From Verrucomicrobiota bacterium (GTDB lineage: Bacteria > Verrucomicrobiota > Verrucomicrobiia > Opitutales > Opitutaceae): 34,077 nucleotides of DNA. A program made the translations under genes and the position numbers. The notes beneath the pieces were generated by a model, which saw only the letters and a list, made by a program, of their open reading frames with translations, ran no database searches and was not told the origin of the DNA. The stretch covers positions 1 through 34,077 of the forward strand of contig JAEZAD010000324.1 in NCBI GenBank assembly GCA_023430565.1, read 5' to 3'. Shown here piece after piece: positions 7,036-15,177 of the stretch (the first letter of the stretch is position 1; every line of letters begins with the position of its first letter).

Positions 7036-9441
7036 TCACCGCATTCGGGCCATGAGTCGCTCCCAGAACGGCCCCTGCCGACTCAACGGAACCACGCGCG
7101 CGGCCAGATACATGAGCCAGGCGCTGCGACCCACGAGAAGGAGCGAGCGACGGGATCGGGCGGCCTCGATCGCAGCCGCGGCGACTAACTCCGGCGACAA
7201 GAGTTTTTCGTTGCTGCCGGTTTTCACGCCCGCGGCGGATTGAAAACCGGTCTGGGTGCCGGCTGGAATCACGGTGAGCACGTGATCGGGGCGGCCCTGA
7301 GCCCGGACTTCGGAAGCGAGTGAGAGGCTGAAGGACAAGGCGAAGCTCTTGGCGGCGGCGTAAGCGGCCATATAGGCGAGTGGCTGAAAGGCTGCGGTCG
7401 AGGTGATATTAACGATCACGAGTGAGCCGGGGCCATGCTGCAAAAAAAACTGAGACAACAGGGCGGGGGCAGTCGCGTTCACGGTGGTGACCAGGGCGAG
7501 CTGCTCGGGCGAGCTGGTCCAAGCCAGGCCGCGCCATCCAACACCGGCGTTGTTGATGAGAACGACGGGCCACGGGAACCGATCGGGAAATGAGGACGCG
7601 AGGGTGTTGGGCAACGACGGGTCGGCGAGGTCGACGACCCAGCCGGAGGCATGATAATCGCGACAACGTTCCGCAAGTGCGTCCGCATTTCGGTCAGCCA
7701 GGAGCAGAGCATATCCGTTCGCATGGTAGATCCGCGCAAAACACGCGCCGATACCGCCAGCCGCTCCGGTGATCAGCACCGCGGATCGGTGCCGAAGGGG
7801 AAAGCGTTGCAGGGCGTCATAGCGGGCCAGCGGCTGGAGAAACTCGGACGTTCGCGGGGCCGGCGCGACGCCGAGCGACGCGGCGTGCGCCGGCGACACG
7901 ACCAGCGCGTCGGTGATGAGACATTTGAGTTGAAAGGGGGCGAGCGGGGCGCCGATCCGGAGGACCGACCAGAACCAAGAGGGAAAGCGCAGGGCGCCAG
8001 CCGAAGGCTGGCCCACAGTCCGACCCATTTCGGCGAACAGATCGCCAAAGGAAACCGGCTGATTCTCTGCGAGAAAAAAAGTCTGACGTGAGGTGCGCGG
8101 GTTCGCGGCGATGGCCCGAAACTGACGGGCGGCCTCCCTCACCTCGATGACGGAGACGCGCCCAGGCCAGCGGATGCGGCAGATGGCCGCGCCGCGGCGA
8201 ACGCGGCCCAAGAGATTTCTCACGTGGTGGGTCTCCGCCATCCCCGGCCCATAACACCAGGGAATGCGCACGATGCTCCATGCGAGCGGGGAGCGTCGCA
8301 CGAGTTCCTCTTCGGCAACCTTGGCGCGTCCGTATGGAGAAGTAGGATGCGGTTGAGAGGACTCGTCGAGGGGGCGTCGCGCGGAATCCCACCGGCTTCG
8401 GTCGAGCGCACCCATCGTGCTCGCGTAAATGAAGCGACCGACTCCGAGTCGTTCGCAGGCGGCGAGGAGGTTCGTGGTGGCGCGCAGGTTGTTTTCGTAG
8501 ACGGCCGCGCCACCGAAGTAGTCGACCGCGGCGGCGAGGTGAAAGACTGCCGACCACGAGCCGGTCAATGCGGCGGTGAACTTCTCGTCGGTGAGATCGC
8601 CCGTGAGAAGTCGCAGCCGTTCGTCGGAACGGAGATCGGCGGGAACGGCCGAAGGACGGCGAGTCAGGAGGTCGACATGGACAGGTGCGCCGTCGAGCCC
8701 CTCTGCGAGGAGCTGTCGCACCAGCCATTCGCCGATGAAACCGGTGCCGCCGGTGACGAGCACGGTTCGCTCGGGAAGGGGGCGAGTGGGCGACGGCGCC
8801 GCGATGAACGTCGCGAGCTTCGGCCGCCGCGTGAACCAGAGCATCGAGCGCGAAGCGATCCAAGGGTGACGCACCCGGCAGGAACCCAGGTGCCGCAGGC
8901 CCGCCTGCTCTGCGCGGGCGATCCATTCGCGTGGGGAGGCGAAGGTGAGAGTGTCACGAGGGTAGAGACGAGAGTCCCAGAATGTCGTATGCATCACGTC
9001 CAACCGATCGGCCGGATCGACCTCCTTCAAAATGAGCAGGCCGTCGTCGTTCAGGCCTTTGGCGGCATGCTTCAATGCCGCCAGCTGGCGGTCTGCCGGC
9101 AAGTGGTGGAGGACATCGTTGAAGAGAACGGCGCTCGCGCCGCGAACGGGATGATCGAAAAGATCACCCGACTGAAATTCGATTTGGGGACCGCTGAAGG
9201 CCGCGCGAGCAACGGCGATCTTTTCTGCATCGAGATCGATGCCGAGGAAACGCGTGTGGGGGAGACGGCGGGCAAGCAGGTGGGTGAGCATGCCTTCGCC
9301 GCAGCCGAGATCGACGACCAGCCCGGCGCCTTCGAGCAGTTCGAGCAATTTCGACCCGGGATAAAGCGACTGTTTCAACAGCACGCCACCCAGGCCGTAG
9401 CCGTGTTTCTGATACGCTCGAGCCAGCGGGAGGTCGCGCAT
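7036..9441 (-). CDS. Three-domain fusion: methyltransferase / extended SDR / classical SDR
   Basis: This is an 801-residue fusion of three enzymes usually encoded separately. Residues about 1-205 are a class I methyltransferase, with motif I VVDLGCGEGML at 42-52, FLGIDLD at 65-71 and NDVLHHLP in the motif II region. Residues about 225-540 are an extended SDR (3-beta-HSD/epimerase-like), with VTGGTGFIG at 229-237 and the active-site YGRAK (Y370, K374). Residues about 552-801 are a classical SDR, with LITGAAGGIG at 556-565, NNAG at 630-633 and a complete S681-Y694-K698 triad. All three domains keep their core motifs, so all may be active. The chemistry could be methylation plus two NAD(P)-dependent redox steps on one sugar, lipid or polyprenoid-like substrate (inference). 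The ATG lies 5 bp after the family A stop upstream; the next gene is 115 bp downstream. Confidence 0.9.
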   Translation of the reverse strand: MRDLPLARAYQKHGYGLGGVLLKQSLYPGSKLLELLEGAGLVVDLGCGEGMLTHLLARRLPHTRFLGIDLDAEKIAVARAAFSGPQIEFQSGDLFDHPVRGASAVLFNDVLHHLPADRQLAALKHAAKGLNDDGLLILKEVDPADRLDVMHTTFWDSRLYPRDTLTFASPREWIARAEQAGLRHLGSCRVRHPWIASRSMLWFTRRPKLATFIAAPSPTRPLPERTVLVTGGTGFIGEWLVRQLLAEGLDGAPVHVDLLTRRPSAVPADLRSDERLRLLTGDLTDEKFTAALTGSWSAVFHLAAAVDYFGGAAVYENNLRATTNLLAACERLGVGRFIYASTMGALDRSRWDSARRPLDESSQPHPTSPYGRAKVAEEELVRRSPLAWSIVRIPWCYGPGMAETHHVRNLLGRVRRGAAICRIRWPGRVSVIEVREAARQFRAIAANPRTSRQTFFLAENQPVSFGDLFAEMGRTVGQPSAGALRFPSWFWSVLRIGAPLAPFQLKCLITDALVVSPAHAASLGVAPAPRTSEFLQPLARYDALQRFPLRHRSAVLITGAAGGIGACFARIYHANGYALLLADRNADALAERCRDYHASGWVVDLADPSLPNTLASSFPDRFPWPVVLINNAGVGWRGLAWTSSPEQLALVTTVNATAPALLSQFFLQHGPGSLVIVNITSTAAFQPLAYMAAYAAAKSFALSFSLSLASEVRAQGRPDHVLTVIPAGTQTGFQSAAGVKTGSNEKLLSPELVAAAAIEAARSRRSLLLVGRSAWLMYLAARVVPLSRQGPFWERLMARMR

Positions 9442-9446
9442 GGAGG

Positions 9447-12302
9447 CTATTCGAAGCGGGCTTTTTCGACGTAGGATTGATCCCAGCCGCGGTCGCCGTT
9501 GGGGCCGACGCCCGTTTTCAGGACGAGACGGGCACCCGGGGCGGTCACTGGCAGCGGGACGGAGACCGGAATAGACCCGCGGTCTTCGGACTGCTGCCGC
9601 GGGTTGAGGAGGCGGGACCAGATGGGCCGAGCGGGGGAACCTGGTTCCTCGACGAGCACGGTGAACTCCACCCCGTCGCTGTTGCCGCCGTTGGTGTAGG
9701 CGCCGGGCAGAAGCCCGATCTCGGCGTGAAACGTCCGCGCGCTGGCGGGTATGTTGAGGGCGACTTCGTCCGGCGCGTGGATCAGATACACAGGGCGGCT
9801 CTCGATGCCTGCGACCGAAGTGTGCGGCAGGCGTTCATTGGCTGGAACGACGCCCAGGCCGTTGAACTGCTCTGCGATCACGGGACCCTGTTTGATCTGC
9901 AGGCGGGTGATGTAGGATTGGTCGTAAGCACCGTCGTTGTCCTGCCCAGGATGGGTGCGGATGCGGAGCTGTGCGCCTGCTTCGTAAGGCGGGAGCATGA
10001 CCCGGGTGCGGTGCATGCCGCGATGCTCCGGCACGCCGACGGGCCGCAGCGTGTGAGAATAGAGAACGCGACCGTCGTTCGGCGGCCAGAGCACCTCGAC
10101 GTGGAACTCCACTCCGTCGGTGCTGCCGCCGTTGAGGTAGGCCTGGGGCATGAGGCCGTAGCTAAAGATGACCTGCTGATCGCCGGGTTGGAGACTCCAA
10201 GTGATGCTGCCGGGTGCGTGGACGAGCGTGACCGGCTCCTTGTTCAGTTCCTTGATGCCAGTGTCTCCGGTGACCAAATTTACCGGCTCGCGGTTGTGGA
10301 GCGGGTGTTTGACGTATGTGAGGATCTCCTGAATGTCGGTGTCGGTGGGAGGCGGCGGACGAGGAGCAACGAAGAAGCTGATGGCGAGGCGAGAGGTGTC
10401 GAAACCCGGTGCGGCGTCGATGGTGATGGATTTGACGGAGTCGCCGGGGACGTTGCCATAGAGCTTCAGGACATCGACGGTCTCCTCGAGCAGTGGAGAG
10501 AGGATGACGGGATCTTGAAGAAGTGCCGGCTTCAGGACGAACGTTCGGCCGAGCGGATAGCGGGTGGAGACGATCTTGCCGGTGAGCAAGGGGGCCCGGT
10601 AGGCGAAGGTGCGCCAGCGGCCGTAAAGATCGTGGGGCGCTTGCAACGCGAACAAGAGAACCTGGTCGGTCTGAACGGTGGGGACTTGGAGCGGCTCACC
10701 GAGTCGGACCGGCTGCGTCCCGAGCGGTTGAGGCAAGGCCGATTCCGATCGGTCGCGAACGCGTTCGAGCAGTAGGTAGTCGCGTTGCATGATGACCGGG
10801 CTGTAACAGTCGAGAACGGCACGCAGAGCCAGGCCGTCGTCGGCGGCGGGCAGACGATCGTCGAACGGCAGCAGTTTCAGCAGCTGCCAGGGCGGCGCGG
10901 TGCGCGGGTCGAGCGTGTAGGCTTCGTTGTGACGAAGCAGCCAGCGGTCCACGACATTGAACGTGCCGCCGCCCATCGGCTTCGGCCGGTAGTCCATGCG
11001 ATTGAGGAGGAGCACTCCCTCTTCATTGCCGAAAAAGTCGATGGGATCGTCGCCGACCTCGTTGCGAATTTGCGGCAGGTCGGCATCGATGCGATTTCGT
11101 TCGAGTCGCTCTTCGAGCTGCGCCTGAAGCCGGCCTGGCTGCACGAGATAGATGACGCGTTGGAGCAGGCGGGCGGGAACTTGCGCGACCATCCGGGGGA
11201 TCCGTTGGAGGGAGAACTCGGAAGCGCCGATCAATCCGGCGGTGACGACGAAGGTGGCGAGAGCGAGTCCAGCGAGGGCGAACCAACGGGCCGGTTTCGC
11301 GGCAGTCGGACGTCCGGTGACGGGCGTGAAGCCGATCAGCCAAGCCGTCAAGCCGATGACTGCGGCGGCCGTGAAAAAAATATACACGTGCCCATCGGCG
11401 CGCACGTATCCATGCTTCCATTTCAAGAAAGCGAGGGCGCTGAGGAAAAGCAGCGAGACGGCTGTCGCGGGGGTGCGCCAGGAAACCGCCATAACCGACA
11501 GGAGCAGACCGGAGAGGGCAGCCAGCACGACCAGTCCGAGCGCTTCCAAGACGGGAAACGGCTCGAGCCCCATCGTGGCGTTGTAGCCCGATGCAAGATG
11601 TCGGACGGCCTCCACGTGTTCGGGGAGGTTTCGCACACTCTGGCCCGTGAGCATCCAAAATAGAAGGAACGTGGCGGCGAAGGCGACGAACGGCGGGACG
11701 ACGCGCGCAGGGCGGCGCTCGATCAACCCGAGCAAGGCAATCGCGCCGAAGACCACTCCGCACATCATCAAATGTGTGCCCTTGATCAGGGCGATGCAGG
11801 CAAGGAGTGCGGTGGCCAACAAACTCCAGCGGTCCAGACGACCGGGCGCCGCTCGCAGCAGTGTAACGGTGGCCAGAAGGACGGTCGCATCGAGCATGAG
11901 GTCGTCGATCATCGGGATCGCAACGATCATGACCGCGAACCAGACCCAGCGGAGCGCGCCGGCCTGGGCCAGCCGAACAAACCGGAGGAGCAGCAGGCTG
12001 AATGTCCCGCAGAGGAGGACATCGATGACGAGCCGGGTGAGGTAAAGCTCGCCGGAGTAACAGTAGCCGAAAAGGACGAAGCCCAGGGGGCCGGGCATCG
12101 GCATCACGTTTACGCCCCATTGGAAGTCGTGGGTGATGAAATAGGCGTAGGTGGCGTAATTGGACGGATCCAGGGTGTGATCGAACACCTGGTCGGGCGG
12201 TCGGACAAAATAGATCGTGAGAAGCAACCACGCGAAAAACCACGCGAGAGTGAGACGCGGTGCACTGGAAAACGAAGGACGAGGCGGGACGGGATCGGAC
12301 AT
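9447..12302 (-). CDS. Family A polytopic membrane protein with two C-terminal NPCBM-like modules (copy 3)
   Basis: This 951-residue protein is the third tandem member of family A. A first helix (about 16-33) leads into DPSNYATYAYF and GPLGFVLFGY, then about ten more helices. The family signature KWKHGYVRADGHV is at about 294-306. A soluble region begins with IDFFGNEEG (about 421) and contains YRPKPMGGGTFNV and DDRLPAADDG. Two copies of a strand-rich module end the protein (about 690-806 and 838-951); they share YxNGGxxDGVEF, a histidine/aspartate-arginine-glycine turn and a C-terminal DQSY. I infer a GT-C-like transferase or glycan-binding scaffold facing the periplasm. ATG 12302 is chosen over a GTG at 12374, which would run 50 bp into the preceding gene. 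The gap to that gene is 22 bp. No family name is known to me. Confidence 0.8.
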   Translation of the reverse strand: MSDPVPPRPSFSSAPRLTLAWFFAWLLLTIYFVRPPDQVFDHTLDPSNYATYAYFITHDFQWGVNVMPMPGPLGFVLFGYCYSGELYLTRLVIDVLLCGTFSLLLLRFVRLAQAGALRWVWFAVMIVAIPMIDDLMLDATVLLATVTLLRAAPGRLDRWSLLATALLACIALIKGTHLMMCGVVFGAIALLGLIERRPARVVPPFVAFAATFLLFWMLTGQSVRNLPEHVEAVRHLASGYNATMGLEPFPVLEALGLVVLAALSGLLLSVMAVSWRTPATAVSLLFLSALAFLKWKHGYVRADGHVYIFFTAAAVIGLTAWLIGFTPVTGRPTAAKPARWFALAGLALATFVVTAGLIGASEFSLQRIPRMVAQVPARLLQRVIYLVQPGRLQAQLEERLERNRIDADLPQIRNEVGDDPIDFFGNEEGVLLLNRMDYRPKPMGGGTFNVVDRWLLRHNEAYTLDPRTAPPWQLLKLLPFDDRLPAADDGLALRAVLDCYSPVIMQRDYLLLERVRDRSESALPQPLGTQPVRLGEPLQVPTVQTDQVLLFALQAPHDLYGRWRTFAYRAPLLTGKIVSTRYPLGRTFVLKPALLQDPVILSPLLEETVDVLKLYGNVPGDSVKSITIDAAPGFDTSRLAISFFVAPRPPPPTDTDIQEILTYVKHPLHNREPVNLVTGDTGIKELNKEPVTLVHAPGSITWSLQPGDQQVIFSYGLMPQAYLNGGSTDGVEFHVEVLWPPNDGRVLYSHTLRPVGVPEHRGMHRTRVMLPPYEAGAQLRIRTHPGQDNDGAYDQSYITRLQIKQGPVIAEQFNGLGVVPANERLPHTSVAGIESRPVYLIHAPDEVALNIPASARTFHAEIGLLPGAYTNGGNSDGVEFTVLVEEPGSPARPIWSRLLNPRQQSEDRGSIPVSVPLPVTAPGARLVLKTGVGPNGDRGWDQSYVEKARFE

Positions 12303-12324
12303 GGCAGCGGGGGAGCGCGAAGCG

Positions 12325-15177
12325 TTACTTGATGTCGAGCCGTTGCAGATACGTCCAGTCCCAGCCGCCGTCACCGTTCGGGCCGGGATCCGTGCGAAGT
12401 AAAAGCCGGCTGCCGGCCGAATGTTCCGGCAGAGGAACAGAGAAATCGCGCGAGCCGCGATCGCCTTCGTTGTCGCGCGGGTTGAGCAGATGGCGGAACA
12501 GTGGACGGATGGATCCGTCCTCTCCCGTTAGCTCGACGATGATGGCGACGCCGTCGCTCCGGCCGCCGTTGGTGTAGGCTCCCTCGAGCAGACCCACGGA
12601 AAACTCGAGGGCGCGGCCTGCGCCGGTGAGGGGAAATTCGAGGCTGCTGGGGGCGTTGAGCATGAACACCGGGCCTGCGGGACTGAGCACAACGCCGGGC
12701 GAAGGGTTCTCGACCGCGAGCGGAAGCACGGTGACGCCAGGGAACTGTTCGGGGAGAAACGGTCCGCGATGTAGCCGGACCTTGGAAAAATACGCCCAAT
12801 CCCAACCCCCGTCGCCGTGGGGGCCGGGCTCGGTCCGAAGCCGCAGCGTGGAGTTTGGACCTAAAGGAGGAAGGACGACGCGTGCGGCGTGGCGACCGCG
12901 ATCGGCGTCCACCGTTTTCGGTTGAAGGAGTCGGCTGAACAGCGGCTGGCGCACGCCACTGCCCTGGTGGACCTCGACGAGAAATTCGACTCCGTTGGTG
13001 GTTCCGCTCGTGTAGGCGGCGGGATCGATGCCGAAGTCAAACGTCACGACCCGCTCATCGCCCTGCAGCGCAAAGACGATTTCACCGGGAGGCTCGAGCA
13101 TTTGGACGAGATAGCCATCGAAGTTGCGCAGCGGCGTTTGCGGGTGCATGCGCAGGGGTGGGGTATCGGCCACCGGAAACGCGAGTCGCGCTTTCAGGTC
13201 GGCGTGCGCGTCCGAAGCCAGGGGCGCCGGACGAGGGATGGCATGAAATTGAACCGTGAAGGGGCCGTTCCAGTATTTGGAATGCGGTGACGCGAGACGG
13301 AAGGAGCGAACGATTTTGCCTACCTGCGAAGAATAGAGGTCGAGAAAGTCGGCATTGGTTTCGAGCAACGGGCTGAACACGAAGGGGAGGCGCACCATGC
13401 TCGCGATGAGGCGGCGCCGAACCGGAGGGAACCCGTCACCTGCCAGATCGATGTGAAGTTGGGGCGCTTTGTAAACCGCCGTCCGAAGGCGGCCGAGCAG
13501 GTTCGGGTGCGTTTGAAAGGTCGCGAGAAGGATCTCGTTCTCGCTCACGGCGGGGACGGGAACGATCTCGTCGAGGCGGAAGGAGCGTTCCGCCACCAGC
13601 CGTGGTCCTTCGGGTTGTGGTGACCGCGCCGCCAGGAGGAGCAGGCCTTGTTCGGTGTCGACGGGAGAATAGCCTTGGAGAAGCGCGACGAGGCTGCGTG
13701 CGTCATCCTGGGTCAACAAGCGCTCGTCGATGGTCCCCAGATTGAGCGCCATGAATGCGGGTCGGCTGGATGGATTGCGCAGGTAGGCCTCGTTGATCGT
13801 CTTCAGGTAAGGCGTGTAAACATTGAAAGATCCGCCACCCATTGGACGCGGCTGATAATTGAGGCCGTTGAGCGGAAGGAAGCCGTGTTCTGAGCCGTAG
13901 AAATCGATGCCGGCGCTTCCCACCGTTGCAGCGAAGCGCCCGAGCCGATAGCGGTCGCGTTGGGCGGCGAGGGTGACTTCCAGCTGTTCTTTTTCGGCGA
14001 CGACGTGGGCGAGGTAATGGACTCGTGCAGGCAACAGCCGCGGCAGTTGCGAGATCTCCCAACGCAGCCGTGCCAGGGATTCGAAGCCGGTTGCGTAGAC
14101 ACCGCCGACGAGGGCGAGACCGGCTAGCAGGTGCAGAAGAACGCTTCCGACACGACGCGGCCGGCTCGGAGAACCGGGGCGGGAGCCCCCGACGGAAAGG
14201 AGCATCGCGGTGAGGGCGACAATGGGTGCATACCAGAAGAAGATGAGCACATGACCATCAGCGCGGACGAATCCATGCTTCCAGAAGACAAACGTGAAGC
14301 CGGCAAGGAGAAGGAGTCCGGCCACGGAAAACCGGTCGCGCCAACGCAGCGCGATCGCGATGGCGATCGCGAGCTCAAGCAGGATGAAAACGGAAACGCC
14401 CACCGCGAAGACGCCGGCAGTCTCTTGGAGAGCCATCGCGTCGTTGTAGCCCGAAGAGAGCTCGAAGATGCCGCGGACATAGGACGGGATGTTGACAGGA
14501 TTTTGTCCGGCGAGGACCCAAAAAAAGGCAAAGGCGGCGATGAAAACACCGGCGAATCCAGCGAGCTGGCGTATGCGACCGGTCAGCACGGCCGTGCCGG
14601 CGAGCAACGTGAACGTGGCACCGGCGAGAGCGAACTCGGTGCCCTTGAACAGCGCGAGAACACCAAGGAGGGCGCAGGCGCCCCATTGGGGCCAGCGATT
14701 CGTGCCGTCGCGGAGACTGGCCAGGAGAAAGAGTCCGGCGAGGAGGATGCTGAAGTCGAACGGCGAATCGTGGATCAGCGGGGTGATGAGCAGGACCGTT
14801 GCGAGCCAGGCCCAGCGCAGGAGACGCTGCGGACTGCGCAACAGAAACCAGAGCAGCAGCGCGCCGAAAACGAACTTCAGTCCGAGATCGAGCGCGAGTC
14901 GGGTCCAGAATAGATCGCCCGCGTAAACGAAACCGTAGAGCACGAAGCCCAGCGGGCCGACGACCGGCACGACCTGTGGGCCATACTGGAATCCCTTGGC
15001 GGTGAAATAGGCGAACGAGGTGTAGTTGGAATCGTCGAGCGTGACGGTGGTGACCTGATGGGCGGGCACGAACAGGTAGACGGCGATGAGCAGAGCGCCG
15101 AAGCCCAAGGCCGCGCGCCGAAGCCACCGCTGACGCGGGGAGGACGCGGTGGGCGGATGACGCGAGGCGAGAGACAT
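12325..15177 (-). CDS. Family A polytopic membrane protein with two C-terminal NPCBM-like modules (copy 2)
   Basis: This 950-residue protein is a paralogue of both family A neighbours. Residues 20-37 form the first helix, followed by DDSNYTSFAYF and GPLGFVLYGFVYAGD. Further helices run to about residue 365, with FWKHGFVRADGHVLIFF at about 298-314. The soluble region starts IDFYGSEHGFLPLNG and YQPRPMGGGSFNVY (about 424-454), followed by DERLLTQDDA. Two C-terminal modules lie at about 690-805 and 833-950. Both end in the pattern LRTxPGPxGDGGWDWxY, and they are close enough to suggest an internal duplication. The start is a GTGATG: the GTG at 15180 gives a 4-bp overlap with the upstream stop, the ATG at 15177 a 1-bp overlap. 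Either way translation is probably coupled. Role as for copy 3: lipid-linked glycan transfer or glycan binding at the outer membrane face (inference). Confidence 0.82.
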   Translation of the reverse strand: MSLASRHPPTASSPRQRWLRRAALGFGALLIAVYLFVPAHQVTTVTLDDSNYTSFAYFTAKGFQYGPQVVPVVGPLGFVLYGFVYAGDLFWTRLALDLGLKFVFGALLLWFLLRSPQRLLRWAWLATVLLITPLIHDSPFDFSILLAGLFLLASLRDGTNRWPQWGACALLGVLALFKGTEFALAGATFTLLAGTAVLTGRIRQLAGFAGVFIAAFAFFWVLAGQNPVNIPSYVRGIFELSSGYNDAMALQETAGVFAVGVSVFILLELAIAIAIALRWRDRFSVAGLLLLAGFTFVFWKHGFVRADGHVLIFFWYAPIVALTAMLLSVGGSRPGSPSRPRRVGSVLLHLLAGLALVGGVYATGFESLARLRWEISQLPRLLPARVHYLAHVVAEKEQLEVTLAAQRDRYRLGRFAATVGSAGIDFYGSEHGFLPLNGLNYQPRPMGGGSFNVYTPYLKTINEAYLRNPSSRPAFMALNLGTIDERLLTQDDARSLVALLQGYSPVDTEQGLLLLAARSPQPEGPRLVAERSFRLDEIVPVPAVSENEILLATFQTHPNLLGRLRTAVYKAPQLHIDLAGDGFPPVRRRLIASMVRLPFVFSPLLETNADFLDLYSSQVGKIVRSFRLASPHSKYWNGPFTVQFHAIPRPAPLASDAHADLKARLAFPVADTPPLRMHPQTPLRNFDGYLVQMLEPPGEIVFALQGDERVVTFDFGIDPAAYTSGTTNGVEFLVEVHQGSGVRQPLFSRLLQPKTVDADRGRHAARVVLPPLGPNSTLRLRTEPGPHGDGGWDWAYFSKVRLHRGPFLPEQFPGVTVLPLAVENPSPGVVLSPAGPVFMLNAPSSLEFPLTGAGRALEFSVGLLEGAYTNGGRSDGVAIIVELTGEDGSIRPLFRHLLNPRDNEGDRGSRDFSVPLPEHSAGSRLLLRTDPGPNGDGGWDWTYLQRLDIK

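Noticed and set aside
8224..9474. Plus-strand open frame of 416 codons opposite the triple-fusion gene
   Set aside because: The minus strand shows intact methyltransferase and SDR motifs; the plus-strand product shows none.
12303..12374. Longer N-terminus for family A copy 3 from a GTG at 12374
   Set aside because: It would overlap the upstream gene by 50 bp and adds a Ser/Gly-rich stretch with no match in the paralogues; ATG 12302 fits the array spacing.
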